NCBI RefSeq assembly: GCF_036013525.1 | Contig: NZ_CP107853.1 | Location: forward strand, 1,550,001 to 1,614,000 | Reading direction: 5' to 3' | Source of the DNA: Nonomuraea sp. NBC_00507 | GTDB lineage: Bacteria > Actinomycetota > Actinomycetes > Streptosporangiales > Streptosporangiaceae | Length of the DNA: 64,000 nucleotides | In this document: positions 26,396-33,516 of the stretch, piece after piece | Layout of the letters: every line of letters starts with the position of its first letter | Position numbering within the stretch: position 1 is the first letter of the stretch | Made by a program: the position numbers and the translations under genes | Notes under the pieces: generated by a model | What the model was told of the DNA's origin: nothing | The model's database searches: none | Seen by the model: only the letters and a program-made list of their open reading frames with translations

Positions 26396-26895
26396 CCGGG
26401 TCTCCGGCCGCCTGGACGACATGATCATCAGCCTGTACGCGCACGGCATGAGCGTGCGCGACATCCAGCACCACCTGCTGCAGATCTACGACACCGAACT
26501 GTCCCACGAGCAGGTCTCCCGCATCACCGACCAGGTGCTGGAGGAGGTCAAGGCCTGGCAGGCGCGGCCACTGGACCCGTGTTACCCGGTGGTGTTCCTG
26601 GACGCCATCGTGGTCAAGGTCAGAGACAACCACACCGTGCAGGCCAAGCCCGCCTATGTCGCGATCGGCATCGACACCGACGGCGACAAGCACGTGCTCG
26701 GCATCTGGCTGGCCAAAACCCCGCTCGATACCGCCACCGCCGGCGAATCGGCCCGGTTCTGGAGTGCGGTGATGACCGATCTGCAACCGGGGCGTGCGCG
26801 ACATCCTCATCGCCTGCACCGACGGCCTGCCCGGCTTCGAAGAGGCCATCCACGCGGCGTTCCCGCACACTACGGTTCAGCGCTGCGTGGTGCAC
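26396..26895 (+). pseudogene. IS256-family transposase, 5' segment (split by an ISAzo13-type element)
   Basis: The plus strand reads VSGRLDDMIISLYAHGMSVR, DIQHHLLQIY, and VVFLDAIVVKVRD with a catalytic Asp. A frameshift at about 26790 follows, then DILIACTDGLPGFEEAIHAA with the second Asp, and QRCVVH. It stops at the His codon 26893-26895. The next residues of the conserved motif (LVRN) resume at 29086 after a 2.2-kb insertion. Confidence 0.8.
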
Positions 26896-26910
26896 CGTGG
26901 CTGCCAAGAA

Positions 26911-27738
26911 TCAACATGCTGGTTTCCCGGGGGCGGGGTGTTCTTGTGGCGCCTGGATCGAGGCGAGAAGGTCGGCGGCCGTGGCGTAGCGGTGCTCTGC
27001 GGGGGTGATCGGGGCGTGGTGGGTGTCGAGGACGGGCAAGACGTCGTTGATCGCGTTCCAGAGGGTGCCTTTGCTGATGTCGAAGAGTTCTGCGAGAACG
27101 TTGAGGGTGCAGACGCCGCGTTGGTAGAGAATCGTGGCGAGGATCCGATCACCGTCGGTGATCTTCTGGCGGAAGACGCCGCCACGGGTGCCGGGGCGGC
27201 GGTTGCCTCCGCGTTGGCGGTGGCGGCGCTGTTCGATCGCGGCGGCGTAGGGCACGATCAGCTTCTCGAGCAGGCTGTCCAACTGGTCGCGGTTCATGCC
27301 GGTCAAGTGCGGGGCGGTCAGTGCGCGGAGGGTCGGGTGCGCCGGAGTATGCGCGGCGGGGTGGGTGCTGGTGGCCCAGGCGCGTAGGTCGTCGGCTCGG
27401 GTGAAGTAGCGGACGACGGTCGGGGTAATGCTGAGCTTCTGCTCGTCCAGGAGCTGCCGGGTGGCTTTGATCGCCTGGCCGATGGTGACCGGGTTGATCC
27501 CAAGCAGGTCACACAGCACTTTTTGCGGGCAGACCTGCCGCAGATAGATGACGGTGATCAGGACCTCGTCTGAGCTGGAGAGCAGGGCGCGGCTGCGGCC
27601 GGTGGTGGCCACCCGTCGGCCGCCGCGCAGCACGAACCGGCGTTGCTCAGCTCGAGCCTCCTGGGCCGGAGCAAGCCGGGCCCGCAATGCGTTGAGTTCG
27701 TCACTGCTCATGCCGGTCAGGCGGGGGTCGGTGAGCAA
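26911..27738 (-). CDS. ISAzo13-associated protein with internally duplicated HTH-like domain
   Basis: A 275-residue protein downstream of, and overlapping by 38 bp, the ISAzo13 transposase. The two halves are related. Residues about 5-120 (LTGMSSDELNALRARL, VLITVIYLRQVCPQKVLCDL, GINPVTIGQAI) correspond to residues 140-265 (LTGMNRDQLDSLLEKL, ILATILYQRGVCTLNVLAEL, ISKGTLWNAI). Each half holds an HTH resembling transposase HTH domains. It probably helps recognise the element ends; the function is inferred only from linkage. Confidence 0.65.
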   Translation of the reverse strand: MLTDPRLTGMSSDELNALRARLAPAQEARAEQRRFVLRGGRRVATTGRSRALLSSSDEVLITVIYLRQVCPQKVLCDLLGINPVTIGQAIKATRQLLDEQKLSITPTVVRYFTRADDLRAWATSTHPAAHTPAHPTLRALTAPHLTGMNRDQLDSLLEKLIVPYAAAIEQRRHRQRGGNRRPGTRGGVFRQKITDGDRILATILYQRGVCTLNVLAELFDISKGTLWNAINDVLPVLDTHHAPITPAEHRYATAADLLASIQAPQEHPAPGKPAC

Positions 27739-29029
27739 TCGCAGGGTCTGCGTTCGAGCTGCGGCCCGCTGATCGGCGCGCGGTGGGGCGGCCGTCGTTG
27801 ACAGCCGTGCCGCTGGCTGGGGCGATGCTGTAGTTCCAGGCGCCGTGTTCGGTATGCGCGGTGATCGGCAGGGCTTGGAGCTGGTCGCGGCTGACCGCGA
27901 TCCCGGTCGGATAGGAGCCGGGATCCAGAGCGGCTTCGACCTTCAGCCCGGTCGAGGTCGTGGTGGCCGCGATCGTGTTGAGGACGACCTGGTGGCTGGT
28001 CAATGGCCGTCCGCGCCAGTTCATAGTGATGTGGGAGAACAACCGGTGCTCGATCTTGTTCCATTTCGAGGTGCCCGGCGGGAAATGGCAGACCGTGACG
28101 GTCAACCCGGCCTCGGCGGCGAACGCGGCCAGCTCGGCCTTCCAGAGCCGGTAGCGGTAGCTGTTCGACCCGCCCGCGTCCGCAGTGATCAGCAGACGGG
28201 ACGCATCCGGGTAGTCCAGACGACCGCGCGCCTGCCACCAGCGGCGGAGCGAGGCGACCGCGAAGGCTGCGGTGTCGTGGTCGACCCCGACGTTCACCCA
28301 CCCGGTGTTCGCTGTCATGTCGTAGATCCCGTAAGGGACGACCGTCTCGACGTTCGGGCCGGCCCAGAAGCTGTGGTCCTCGACCTGCACCGGGTCACCG
28401 CGAGACCGCCATTCCCGCCCGGCCATCGGCAGCAACCCCACTTGCTCCTTCTTCTTCGCATCCACACTGACCACCGGCTCGCCCGCCGCCTGATGATCCT
28501 TGACCTGCGCGTTGATGTAACGGAACTGCGCCTCCCGGTCAGGATGCTGATCGCCCTCCAAGACCTTGGCGGTGCCCTGCAGGCTGAACCCGTTCTCCTT
28601 CAACAGCCGGCCCACCGTCGGCGCGGTCACCCGATGCCCCTGACGCGTGAGTTCGTCGGCCAGGTGCCGCAGCGACTTCGTCGTCCACCGCAACGGGGAC
28701 TCTGGGTCACCTCGCTGGTCCGGCTCGACCAGCCCCATCAACGCCGGTAGCAGAAGCCGATCAACCGCCTCGGCCCTCAACCGGCCCCCACCCGAGCGCC
28801 GGACGCGCCCATCAGGCAGCGGTTCAACCCCGGCCTCGAGCTCGAACACGCCCTTGCGAACGGTGCTCTCGCTGACCCCTGCCACCCGCGCGACCAGCCG
28901 AACACCCCCATGCCCCAGCAACCGGGCCTCGGTCGCCAACGCCAACCGCCGCTGACGCTCGTTCAGATGCGGCAACAACACCGCGAACCGCAACGTGAGC
29001 TGATCGCGGACCTCGCCCGGGATGGCCAT
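27701..29029 (-). CDS. ISAzo13-family transposase
   Basis: A 442-residue DDE transposase with an N-terminal HTH (RLVARVAGVSESTVRKGVFE) and the three catalytic regions VVSVDAKKKEQVG (Asp), LLITADAGGSNSYRYRLW (Asp) and PGTSKWNKIEHRLFSHI (Glu). It is full length and unbroken, so this element may still be mobile. It overlaps the accessory gene downstream. It lies within a dead IS256 copy, making it one of the younger arrivals here. Confidence 0.85.
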   Translation of the reverse strand: MAIPGEVRDQLTLRFAVLLPHLNERQRRLALATEARLLGHGGVRLVARVAGVSESTVRKGVFELEAGVEPLPDGRVRRSGGGRLRAEAVDRLLLPALMGLVEPDQRGDPESPLRWTTKSLRHLADELTRQGHRVTAPTVGRLLKENGFSLQGTAKVLEGDQHPDREAQFRYINAQVKDHQAAGEPVVSVDAKKKEQVGLLPMAGREWRSRGDPVQVEDHSFWAGPNVETVVPYGIYDMTANTGWVNVGVDHDTAAFAVASLRRWWQARGRLDYPDASRLLITADAGGSNSYRYRLWKAELAAFAAEAGLTVTVCHFPPGTSKWNKIEHRLFSHITMNWRGRPLTSHQVVLNTIAATTTSTGLKVEAALDPGSYPTGIAVSRDQLQALPITAHTEHGAWNYSIAPASGTAVNDGRPTARRSAGRSSNADPAIAHRPPPDRHEQ

Positions 29030-29082
29030 ACCGCCCCATCGAACCGGAAACCAAGAAGCACCGTGTTGTTTCCTTACAACTC

Positions 29083-29229
29083 CACCTGGTGCGTAACGCG
29101 CTGCGCCCGGTGGCCCGCCGCGACCGCACCGCGGTCGCCGCCGAACTGCGCAAGATCTATACCGCGCCTACCATCGAGGCCGCCTTCGACGCCCTGGCCG
29201 AGTGGGGATCCCAGTCATCCAGCGGCTAG
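29083..29229 (+). pseudogene. IS256-family transposase, 3' segment after the insertion
   Basis: The plus strand reads HLVRNALRPVARRDRTAVAA, then ELRKIYTAPTIEAAFDALAE and WGS, ending at TAG 29227-29229. This directly continues the IS256 motif cut at 26895. The usual C-terminal 130 residues are missing. Confidence 0.8.
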
Positions 29230-29592
29230 CTGCACTGGCTGTGACACGTGCGCTGGCCAGGGCAAGCTTCAAGCGTGATCACGTGGGCAGAGAGTCTAGG
29301 GGATCTTGATCCAGAAGCCTGCGCAGCCGATTCTCCGGTGCGCAGCGAGGACAGTTGTGGGTCCGGATGGGCTTGGGCGAGCGCGTGCGCGGTCAGGGCA
29401 ACTCGGGTACGAAAGACTGCCGTGAGCGGCCCCACCGGAAACGCGCGGTGGGGTACGCGTGCACCTGTCGGCCACCCTCACCAACACCGACGGGCACGAC
29501 GATGCCGGCCACGCCGCTTTCCGGCGTACTCCAACTCCAAATAACGTGGAAGACCTGCAATGATCACGTAGTCGACGTGCCGGACGGTCGCA
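29230..29592. other. no recognisable gene
   Basis: This stretch between the IS256 tail and a HAD fragment has short open frames on both strands but none with family-like sequence or a good ribosome-binding site. I see nothing I can support here. Confidence 0.5.
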
Positions 29593-29703
29593 ATGATGGA
29601 TGTTGAGACTCTTAAGCAGTACGCGGCGATCATCTTCGACTGGGATGGCACGATCGTCGATAGCCAGCCGGCGGTCTATGCGGCGCTGCTGCTGAGCATC
29701 TGA
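29593..29703 (+). pseudogene. HAD-superfamily hydrolase, N-terminal stub
   Basis: A 36-codon frame reads MMDVETLKQYAAIIFDWDGT then IVDSQPAVYAALL before a stop. It contains HAD motif I (DWDGT) and the start of the cap (DSQPA) of a beta-phosphoglucomutase-like phosphatase. The remaining 180 or so residues are absent, so it is a truncated remnant. Confidence 0.7.
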
Positions 29704-29801
29704 TCTACGTCGCCAGGCCGCGGTAGGTCTGCCTCAGGCAGGTGGCGGTGTGCCCGCGCCAACGCTTCCGCGAGTCCAGGGCCGTGCCTATGCTGCTGTA
29801 A

Positions 29802-30629
29802 GTGACTTCAACCGAGCATGAGATCACCTTCCGTACGCTCGACGGCCTCAACCTTGCCGGAACACTCGTCACACCAGCTGAACCACCTGGTCACGCCGTC
29901 GTCCTGGTCCACGGCGGCGGCGTGACGCGCGAGGAGGGTGGGTTCTTCAAGCGACTGGCAGCCGGTCTGAGCGAGTTCGGTTTGGCGTCCCTGCGTTTCG
30001 ACCTGCGCGGCCACGGGGAGAGCGAGGGCCGACAAGAAGAACTAACTCTCTCGGCCATCCTCAACGACATCCGCGTAGCGCTACGGCGTGTCAGTGACGC
30101 GACCGGCGCGGCAAACCTCAGCCTGCTCGGTACCAGCTTCACCGGCGGGATCACGGCCTACTACGCCGCCAAGTGCCCGGACGACATCTCTCGCCTAGTG
30201 CTGCTCAACCCCCGGTTGAACTACAAAGAGCGCACGATCGATAGCCGTCCCTTCTGGCAGAACGACTATCTGACCGACGAGGCAGCGGCGGAGCTCCGTA
30301 CTCAGGGCTACCTCTTCCACTCGTCGACTCTCAGACACGGACGGGCCATCTACAACGAGGTGTTCTGGCTGCGTCCCCACGAAGCACTTGGGGAAGTGGC
30401 TGCGCCGACGCTCATCGTGCACGGCACCAAGGACACCTTCGTGCCCGTGGAAGCGTCCAGAGCAGCGGTCCCGCAGTTCCAGGCGCCGTGCCAACTGGTC
30501 GAGATCGACGGTGCCCAGCACGGCTTCGCCGTACACGATGACCCGCGCTATCTCGACCCGCAGAGCCAGGAGTGGCAAGCCTTCGTCATCCGGACGGTGG
30601 CCGAGTGGCTGACGCAGGAGAAGCGCTAA
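29802..30629 (+). CDS. alpha/beta hydrolase (serine esterase/acyltransferase type)
   Basis: A 275-residue hydrolase. It has the oxyanion region VVLVHGGGVTREEG (about residues 34-47), RFDLRGHGESEG (66-77), the nucleophile elbow LLGTSFTGG (Ser near 110), the acid-bearing strand TLIVHGTKDTFVP (about 203-215) and the catalytic His in DGAQHGFAVHD (about 236). Cytoplasmic, no signal peptide. The GTG at 29802 is used; no strong ribosome-binding site is seen. It converges with the XRE regulator, sharing 4 bp. The substrate is unknown. Confidence 0.8.
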   Translation: MTSTEHEITFRTLDGLNLAGTLVTPAEPPGHAVVLVHGGGVTREEGGFFKRLAAGLSEFGLASLRFDLRGHGESEGRQEELTLSAILNDIRVALRRVSDATGAANLSLLGTSFTGGITAYYAAKCPDDISRLVLLNPRLNYKERTIDSRPFWQNDYLTDEAAAELRTQGYLFHSSTLRHGRAIYNEVFWLRPHEALGEVAAPTLIVHGTKDTFVPVEASRAAVPQFQAPCQLVEIDGAQHGFAVHDDPRYLDPQSQEWQAFVIRTVAEWLTQEKR

Positions 30630-31804
30630 GCACGTAGTGCCTCATCCAGCTCTCTTGGTCCGGGCCGTGCGGCCCACGGCCCGAGGGCACGAACGGCGCG
30701 CCCCAGTTCACGTTTGGTACGCAGGGAGCTGGTGGCGTTGGCAAGTTGCACCGACACCAGGCCAACGGTAGCGGCTTCATCGGGCTGGCCAGCTAGGGCC
30801 AGAGAGAAGGCTCGGCGAGCCAGAAAGTATCCCTCGTCCCGGCGAGATAGCGACTTGCTCTGCAACACCTCCTGGTACAGCCCAGCCGCCCGCGCTGGCT
30901 GTCCGGCCTCGATGTAGCAGCTGGCGGTTCGCAGAGTCAGGTCGGCACGACTGTACTTACCGCTGAGCTGTGTGCCGCTGTCGTCGCGGCCGCTCTCGAA
31001 CTCGTCAAGCCACTGGAGGGCTTCGCCGAGCGCCCGCTCCACCCTGTCCATAGGTTCACCGACCATGGCATAACCGCGGGCTTGCTGTTGCGCGACCTCG
31101 GCTCTGACCTTCGCCGGCAACTGCCAGCGCTCAAGTCCAGCGGCTTCAGCCAAGGTGAGCACCTTCAATGCATCGCGCCGGTCATAGGCGAGTTGAGATT
31201 TGCGCAGCAACACGTAGCCCTGCATGGGGCCGTCGTCGGCTTCTTGCGCCCATTCGATTGCCCGGTCGTACCAGTACGTTGCCGTAGGCAAATCACCTAG
31301 ATCACGGTACAACCAGCCCACGAACTCCGCAGCATCAGCTCCCACACCCAGCAGTTGCCGTCGAATCTGGGGCCGAACTTCGCGGACGGAGTGCTGCGTG
31401 ACCGCGATCAAGGCCTGCACTTTGGGCAGAGCCGCTGACGGACCGAGGATGCCATCATCTGCCTTGCTCGCGTCGAGCTGGACGCGCAGTTCCCCCACTA
31501 CGGAACCATCCATATAGCGGCGAGGATCTGCAAGGATCGCCGCGACAGGCGGCAGCGCGTCCACACTCGCCGCTGGCCAGACAACAGCGCGCTTCCTGTC
31601 ATCGGCCAGGGCCAAGAGGTAACCGCCCGCTCCGAGCGCCTCATCGAGTGCCGTTGCGATAGGCGCGGTTGGCGGCCGTCGTCCGCTTTCGAGATCGGCG
31701 ACGTGGGTCTTGCTGCAATGAGCCAGAGCGGCCAGTTCGCGAAAGGACATACCGGCGCCCAGACGTAGGCGCCGTAGCGCCTCACCGAACGTCTCCATGC
31801 CCAT
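30626..31804 (-). CDS. XRE-family regulator with TPR-like C-terminal domain
   Basis: A 392-residue protein with an N-terminal Cro/C1 HTH (LRLGAGMSFRELAALAHCSK, then THVADLESGRRPP, residues about 10-45) followed by helical repeats resembling TPRs. It starts at the ATG at 31804, behind GGGAG, rather than at the upstream 31924 start. Such proteins are common next to actinobacterial peptide and secondary-metabolite loci and may sense a peptide. It diverges from two small genes leading to the lanthipeptide operon, so it is a candidate cluster regulator; this is inference. Confidence 0.75.
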   Translation of the reverse strand: MGMETFGEALRRLRLGAGMSFRELAALAHCSKTHVADLESGRRPPTAPIATALDEALGAGGYLLALADDRKRAVVWPAASVDALPPVAAILADPRRYMDGSVVGELRVQLDASKADDGILGPSAALPKVQALIAVTQHSVREVRPQIRRQLLGVGADAAEFVGWLYRDLGDLPTATYWYDRAIEWAQEADDGPMQGYVLLRKSQLAYDRRDALKVLTLAEAAGLERWQLPAKVRAEVAQQQARGYAMVGEPMDRVERALGEALQWLDEFESGRDDSGTQLSGKYSRADLTLRTASCYIEAGQPARAAGLYQEVLQSKSLSRRDEGYFLARRAFSLALAGQPDEAATVGLVSVQLANATSSLRTKRELGRAVRALGPWAARPGPRELDEALRA

Positions 31805-31948
31805 GCGGCGCTCCCTGTCACGTCCGCAAGTGTGTCCGCAAATTCGCGGACGCTGCTGCGGACAGTCCACCCCTAGACCATGACTCGCGGTACTGACAAC
31901 GCTACTACCGAGGGCCGCAGCCACCAGCAGCCTTCACCACGAAAGGGC

Positions 31949-31990
31949 GGCCCCGGCCTCGGTGCGTGAACACCGGGGAAACCCGGGGCC
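31949..31990. promoter_or_regulatory. strong imperfect hairpin upstream of the 32017 gene
   Basis: GGCCCCGG-CCTCGGTG (31949-31964), a 6-base loop, then CACCGGGG (31971-31978), four bases, and CCGGGGCC (31983-31990) form a long nested stem. It lies in the leader of the plus-strand gene. No U-tract follows, so it is more likely a leader structure than a terminator. Confidence 0.45.
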
Positions 31991-32016
31991 TAGATCAGGA
32001 ATCGAGGTCCTGACCC

Positions 32017-32385
32017 ATGAAAAAGCGTAGAGCCGCTAGACGCCGATCGCACAGGGATCGCTCCGACATGGCTGCCAGCGAGACCGAGACCTTGAGCCCC
32101 GAGATGGCGCGGCGGCTGGCCGCGCAGTTGCAGGAGTCGTGGGCCGGCCGTTGGCAGGTCATGTGGGAGCCCTGGAGCCGTAAGTTCCGGGCGTTCCCGG
32201 CTTACGCCATGGAGGCCAATACCCCGGTGACGGGCGACAACCTCCGAGAGCTGTGGCGCAACGTCCTCAACGCAGACCCGGTGCTGTTGCAGGCCGCCAC
32301 CCAGGCCATTCCGGCGCACCCGTTCATAGCCGTCCAGGTGCCGGTTTCCGCCGAACTCTTCCAGCTCCTGGAGGTATCCAGGTGA
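32017..32385 (+). CDS. small hypothetical protein linked to XRE regulator
   Basis: A 122-residue protein with a very basic N-terminus (KKRRAARRRSHRDR), an amphipathic helix (SPEMARRLAAQLQESWAGRW), and a conserved-looking region QVMWEPWSRKFRAFPAY ending near LEVSR. GAGG lies eight bases upstream of the ATG. Similar small proteins are often divergent from TPR-type XRE regulators in Streptosporangiaceae-like genomes. No domain of known function was recognised. Confidence 0.6.
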   Translation: MKKRRAARRRSHRDRSDMAASETETLSPEMARRLAAQLQESWAGRWQVMWEPWSRKFRAFPAYAMEANTPVTGDNLRELWRNVLNADPVLLQAATQAIPAHPFIAVQVPVSAELFQLLEVSR

Positions 32386-32636
32386 TCAGACGAGACGTGG
32401 CTGGGCAGGCTGCCCCGTGCGCACCCTCGCCAAGTCTTGGCGCGGGCCGGCGCGCGGATAGGGGAGCTGCCCCTTTGCCGGCCGCACACCACAGCGCGGG
32501 CCGACATTCCCGATTCCATTCCCTCGGGCCCGCGCCGACTCGACTCGCAGCCCACGACGGGAACCAGCACGGCCGTGGGCTGCGAGATCCAACTCTCGGC
32601 CGCCTTCTTCCCCACAGTGCAACACGGTGATCATCA

Positions 32637-32915
32637 ATGAACCCCACAACAGTTGCCCACCTGCAACTTTCCGCTCTCCGCAGCACCTATCCGGCCTACG
32701 AGTTCATCCGCGGCACGGATGAATCCGGCCAGGAGTGCTGGCAGGCGCGCCTGTGCGTGGAGATCACCCGAGCCATGAGGAACGCCGGGATTGTGGAGGT
32801 TGTGCAGCGGCCGAACCACGACTTGCTCCTCTACGAGCTCCACCGCCAAGAGGGGATCCTTCGCCCCTTCCACGCCACCCACTTGAATCCACTGCCCCGC
32901 ACATACGCGATGTGA
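32637..32915 (+). CDS. small hypothetical protein linked to XRE regulator
   Basis: A 92-residue protein (MNPTTVAHLQLSALRSTYPA, then an FIRGTDESGQECWQARL region). The composition is normal for the organism and the start has a GGTGAT upstream. It sits between the 32017 gene and the lanthipeptide precursor, so it may be cotranscribed with the former. Function unknown. Confidence 0.6.
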   Translation: MNPTTVAHLQLSALRSTYPAYEFIRGTDESGQECWQARLCVEITRAMRNAGIVEVVQRPNHDLLLYELHRQEGILRPFHATHLNPLPRTYAM

Positions 32916-32926
32916 GAGGAGTCCGG

Positions 32927-33256
32927 ATGGATCTCATCATCCTCGTATACGGCGACCCCTGGACGCCCAACGTGCCTAGCGACGCGATGATCCGACCGGA
33001 GCTCGCACGGCTGTTCACCGTTGTGCGCAGGTCCCTGCGCATGCTGTTCGACCGCACGTCTCAGTCGTCCCTCCCATATCCCCAACGGCGCCCATCTCCG
33101 GACACCAGACCAGGCGCCAAGGGACCGCCACGTCGGTCCCAGCGATCCGCTCGGTATCCAAGCTCCGCCCCTAGCGGCGGGACAAGGCGGTTCCGCCGTA
33201 CGTGCGGGCCGCCGCTAGCAAGACCCTGGGCCGGAGCGGTCTGGGGAGGTTCAACG
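32927..33256 (+). other. open frame with its own ribosome-binding site, in frame with the lanthipeptide precursor
   Basis: An ATG at 32927 is preceded by GAGAGGAG. It opens a frame of 110 codons without stop that runs directly into the precursor start at 33257. The first 45 residues (MDLIILVYGDPWTPNVPSDA, ARLFTVVRRSLRMLFDRT) look protein-like; the rest is Arg/Pro/Ser-rich shadow-like sequence. It could be a decayed small gene or a translated leader. The region should also hold the lanthipeptide promoter, which I could not place. Confidence 0.3.
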
Positions 33257-33421
33257 ATGGAGGACGTGATGTCATCCAGAACCAGCACGCCGACGCGTGC
33301 CCTCGAGTTCGACCTGGATGCCCGAACTGTGGAGGTGGCCGACCCCGGAGGGCTGATCAACGTCACGGACGACGGCTGCACCAGCACCTGTGGCGCCTGC
33401 GTCACGGACGGCGGCTCCTGA
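33257..33421 (+). CDS. FxLD-type class I lanthipeptide precursor
   Basis: A 54-residue peptide with GGGGAGG seven bases before the ATG at 33257. The leader has the FxLD box (EFDLDARTVEVADPGGL, residues 17-33) needed for recognition by class I enzymes. The core region ends DDGCTSTCGACVTDGGS, with three Cys (41, 45, 48) and several Thr/Ser (37, 42, 43, 44, 50, 54) able to form lanthionine rings. Asp-Gly pairs at 39-40 and 51-52 are candidate sites for the cluster's Asp O-methyltransferase. The cleavage site is unknown; no protease gene is nearby. LanB and LanC follow directly. Confidence 0.85.
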   Translation: MEDVMSSRTSTPTRALEFDLDARTVEVADPGGLINVTDDGCTSTCGACVTDGGS

Positions 33422-33450
33422 TCTAGGACCTGCACCCTCCTGTTTTCGGC

Positions 33451-33486
33451 GTGCCGCCGGCCGCGAGTGTTCGCGGCCGGCGGCAC
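33451..33486. terminator. perfect 16-bp hairpin between precursor and LanB gene (attenuator)
   Basis: GTGCCGCCGGCCGCGA (33451-33466), loop GTGT, then the exact reverse complement (33471-33486). No T-run follows. In lanthipeptide operons such a structure lets most transcripts end after the precursor gene or stabilises its mRNA, giving excess precursor over enzymes. That role here is inferred. Confidence 0.65.
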
Positions 33487-33516
33487 CGCCCGCCCCTCAC
33501 TTCGCCCGGAGGTATC

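Larger units (their letters stand above)
26896..29082. mobile_element. two-gene ISAzo13-family insertion inside an IS256 transposase gene
   Basis: The borders follow from protein continuity: the IS256 motif CVVHLVRN is split between 26895 and 29083. The codon CAC is present on both sides and may be a 3-bp target duplication. Inside are two minus-strand genes. The ends share GGTTTCC and scattered bases but no strong terminal inverted repeat. Confidence 0.7.
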
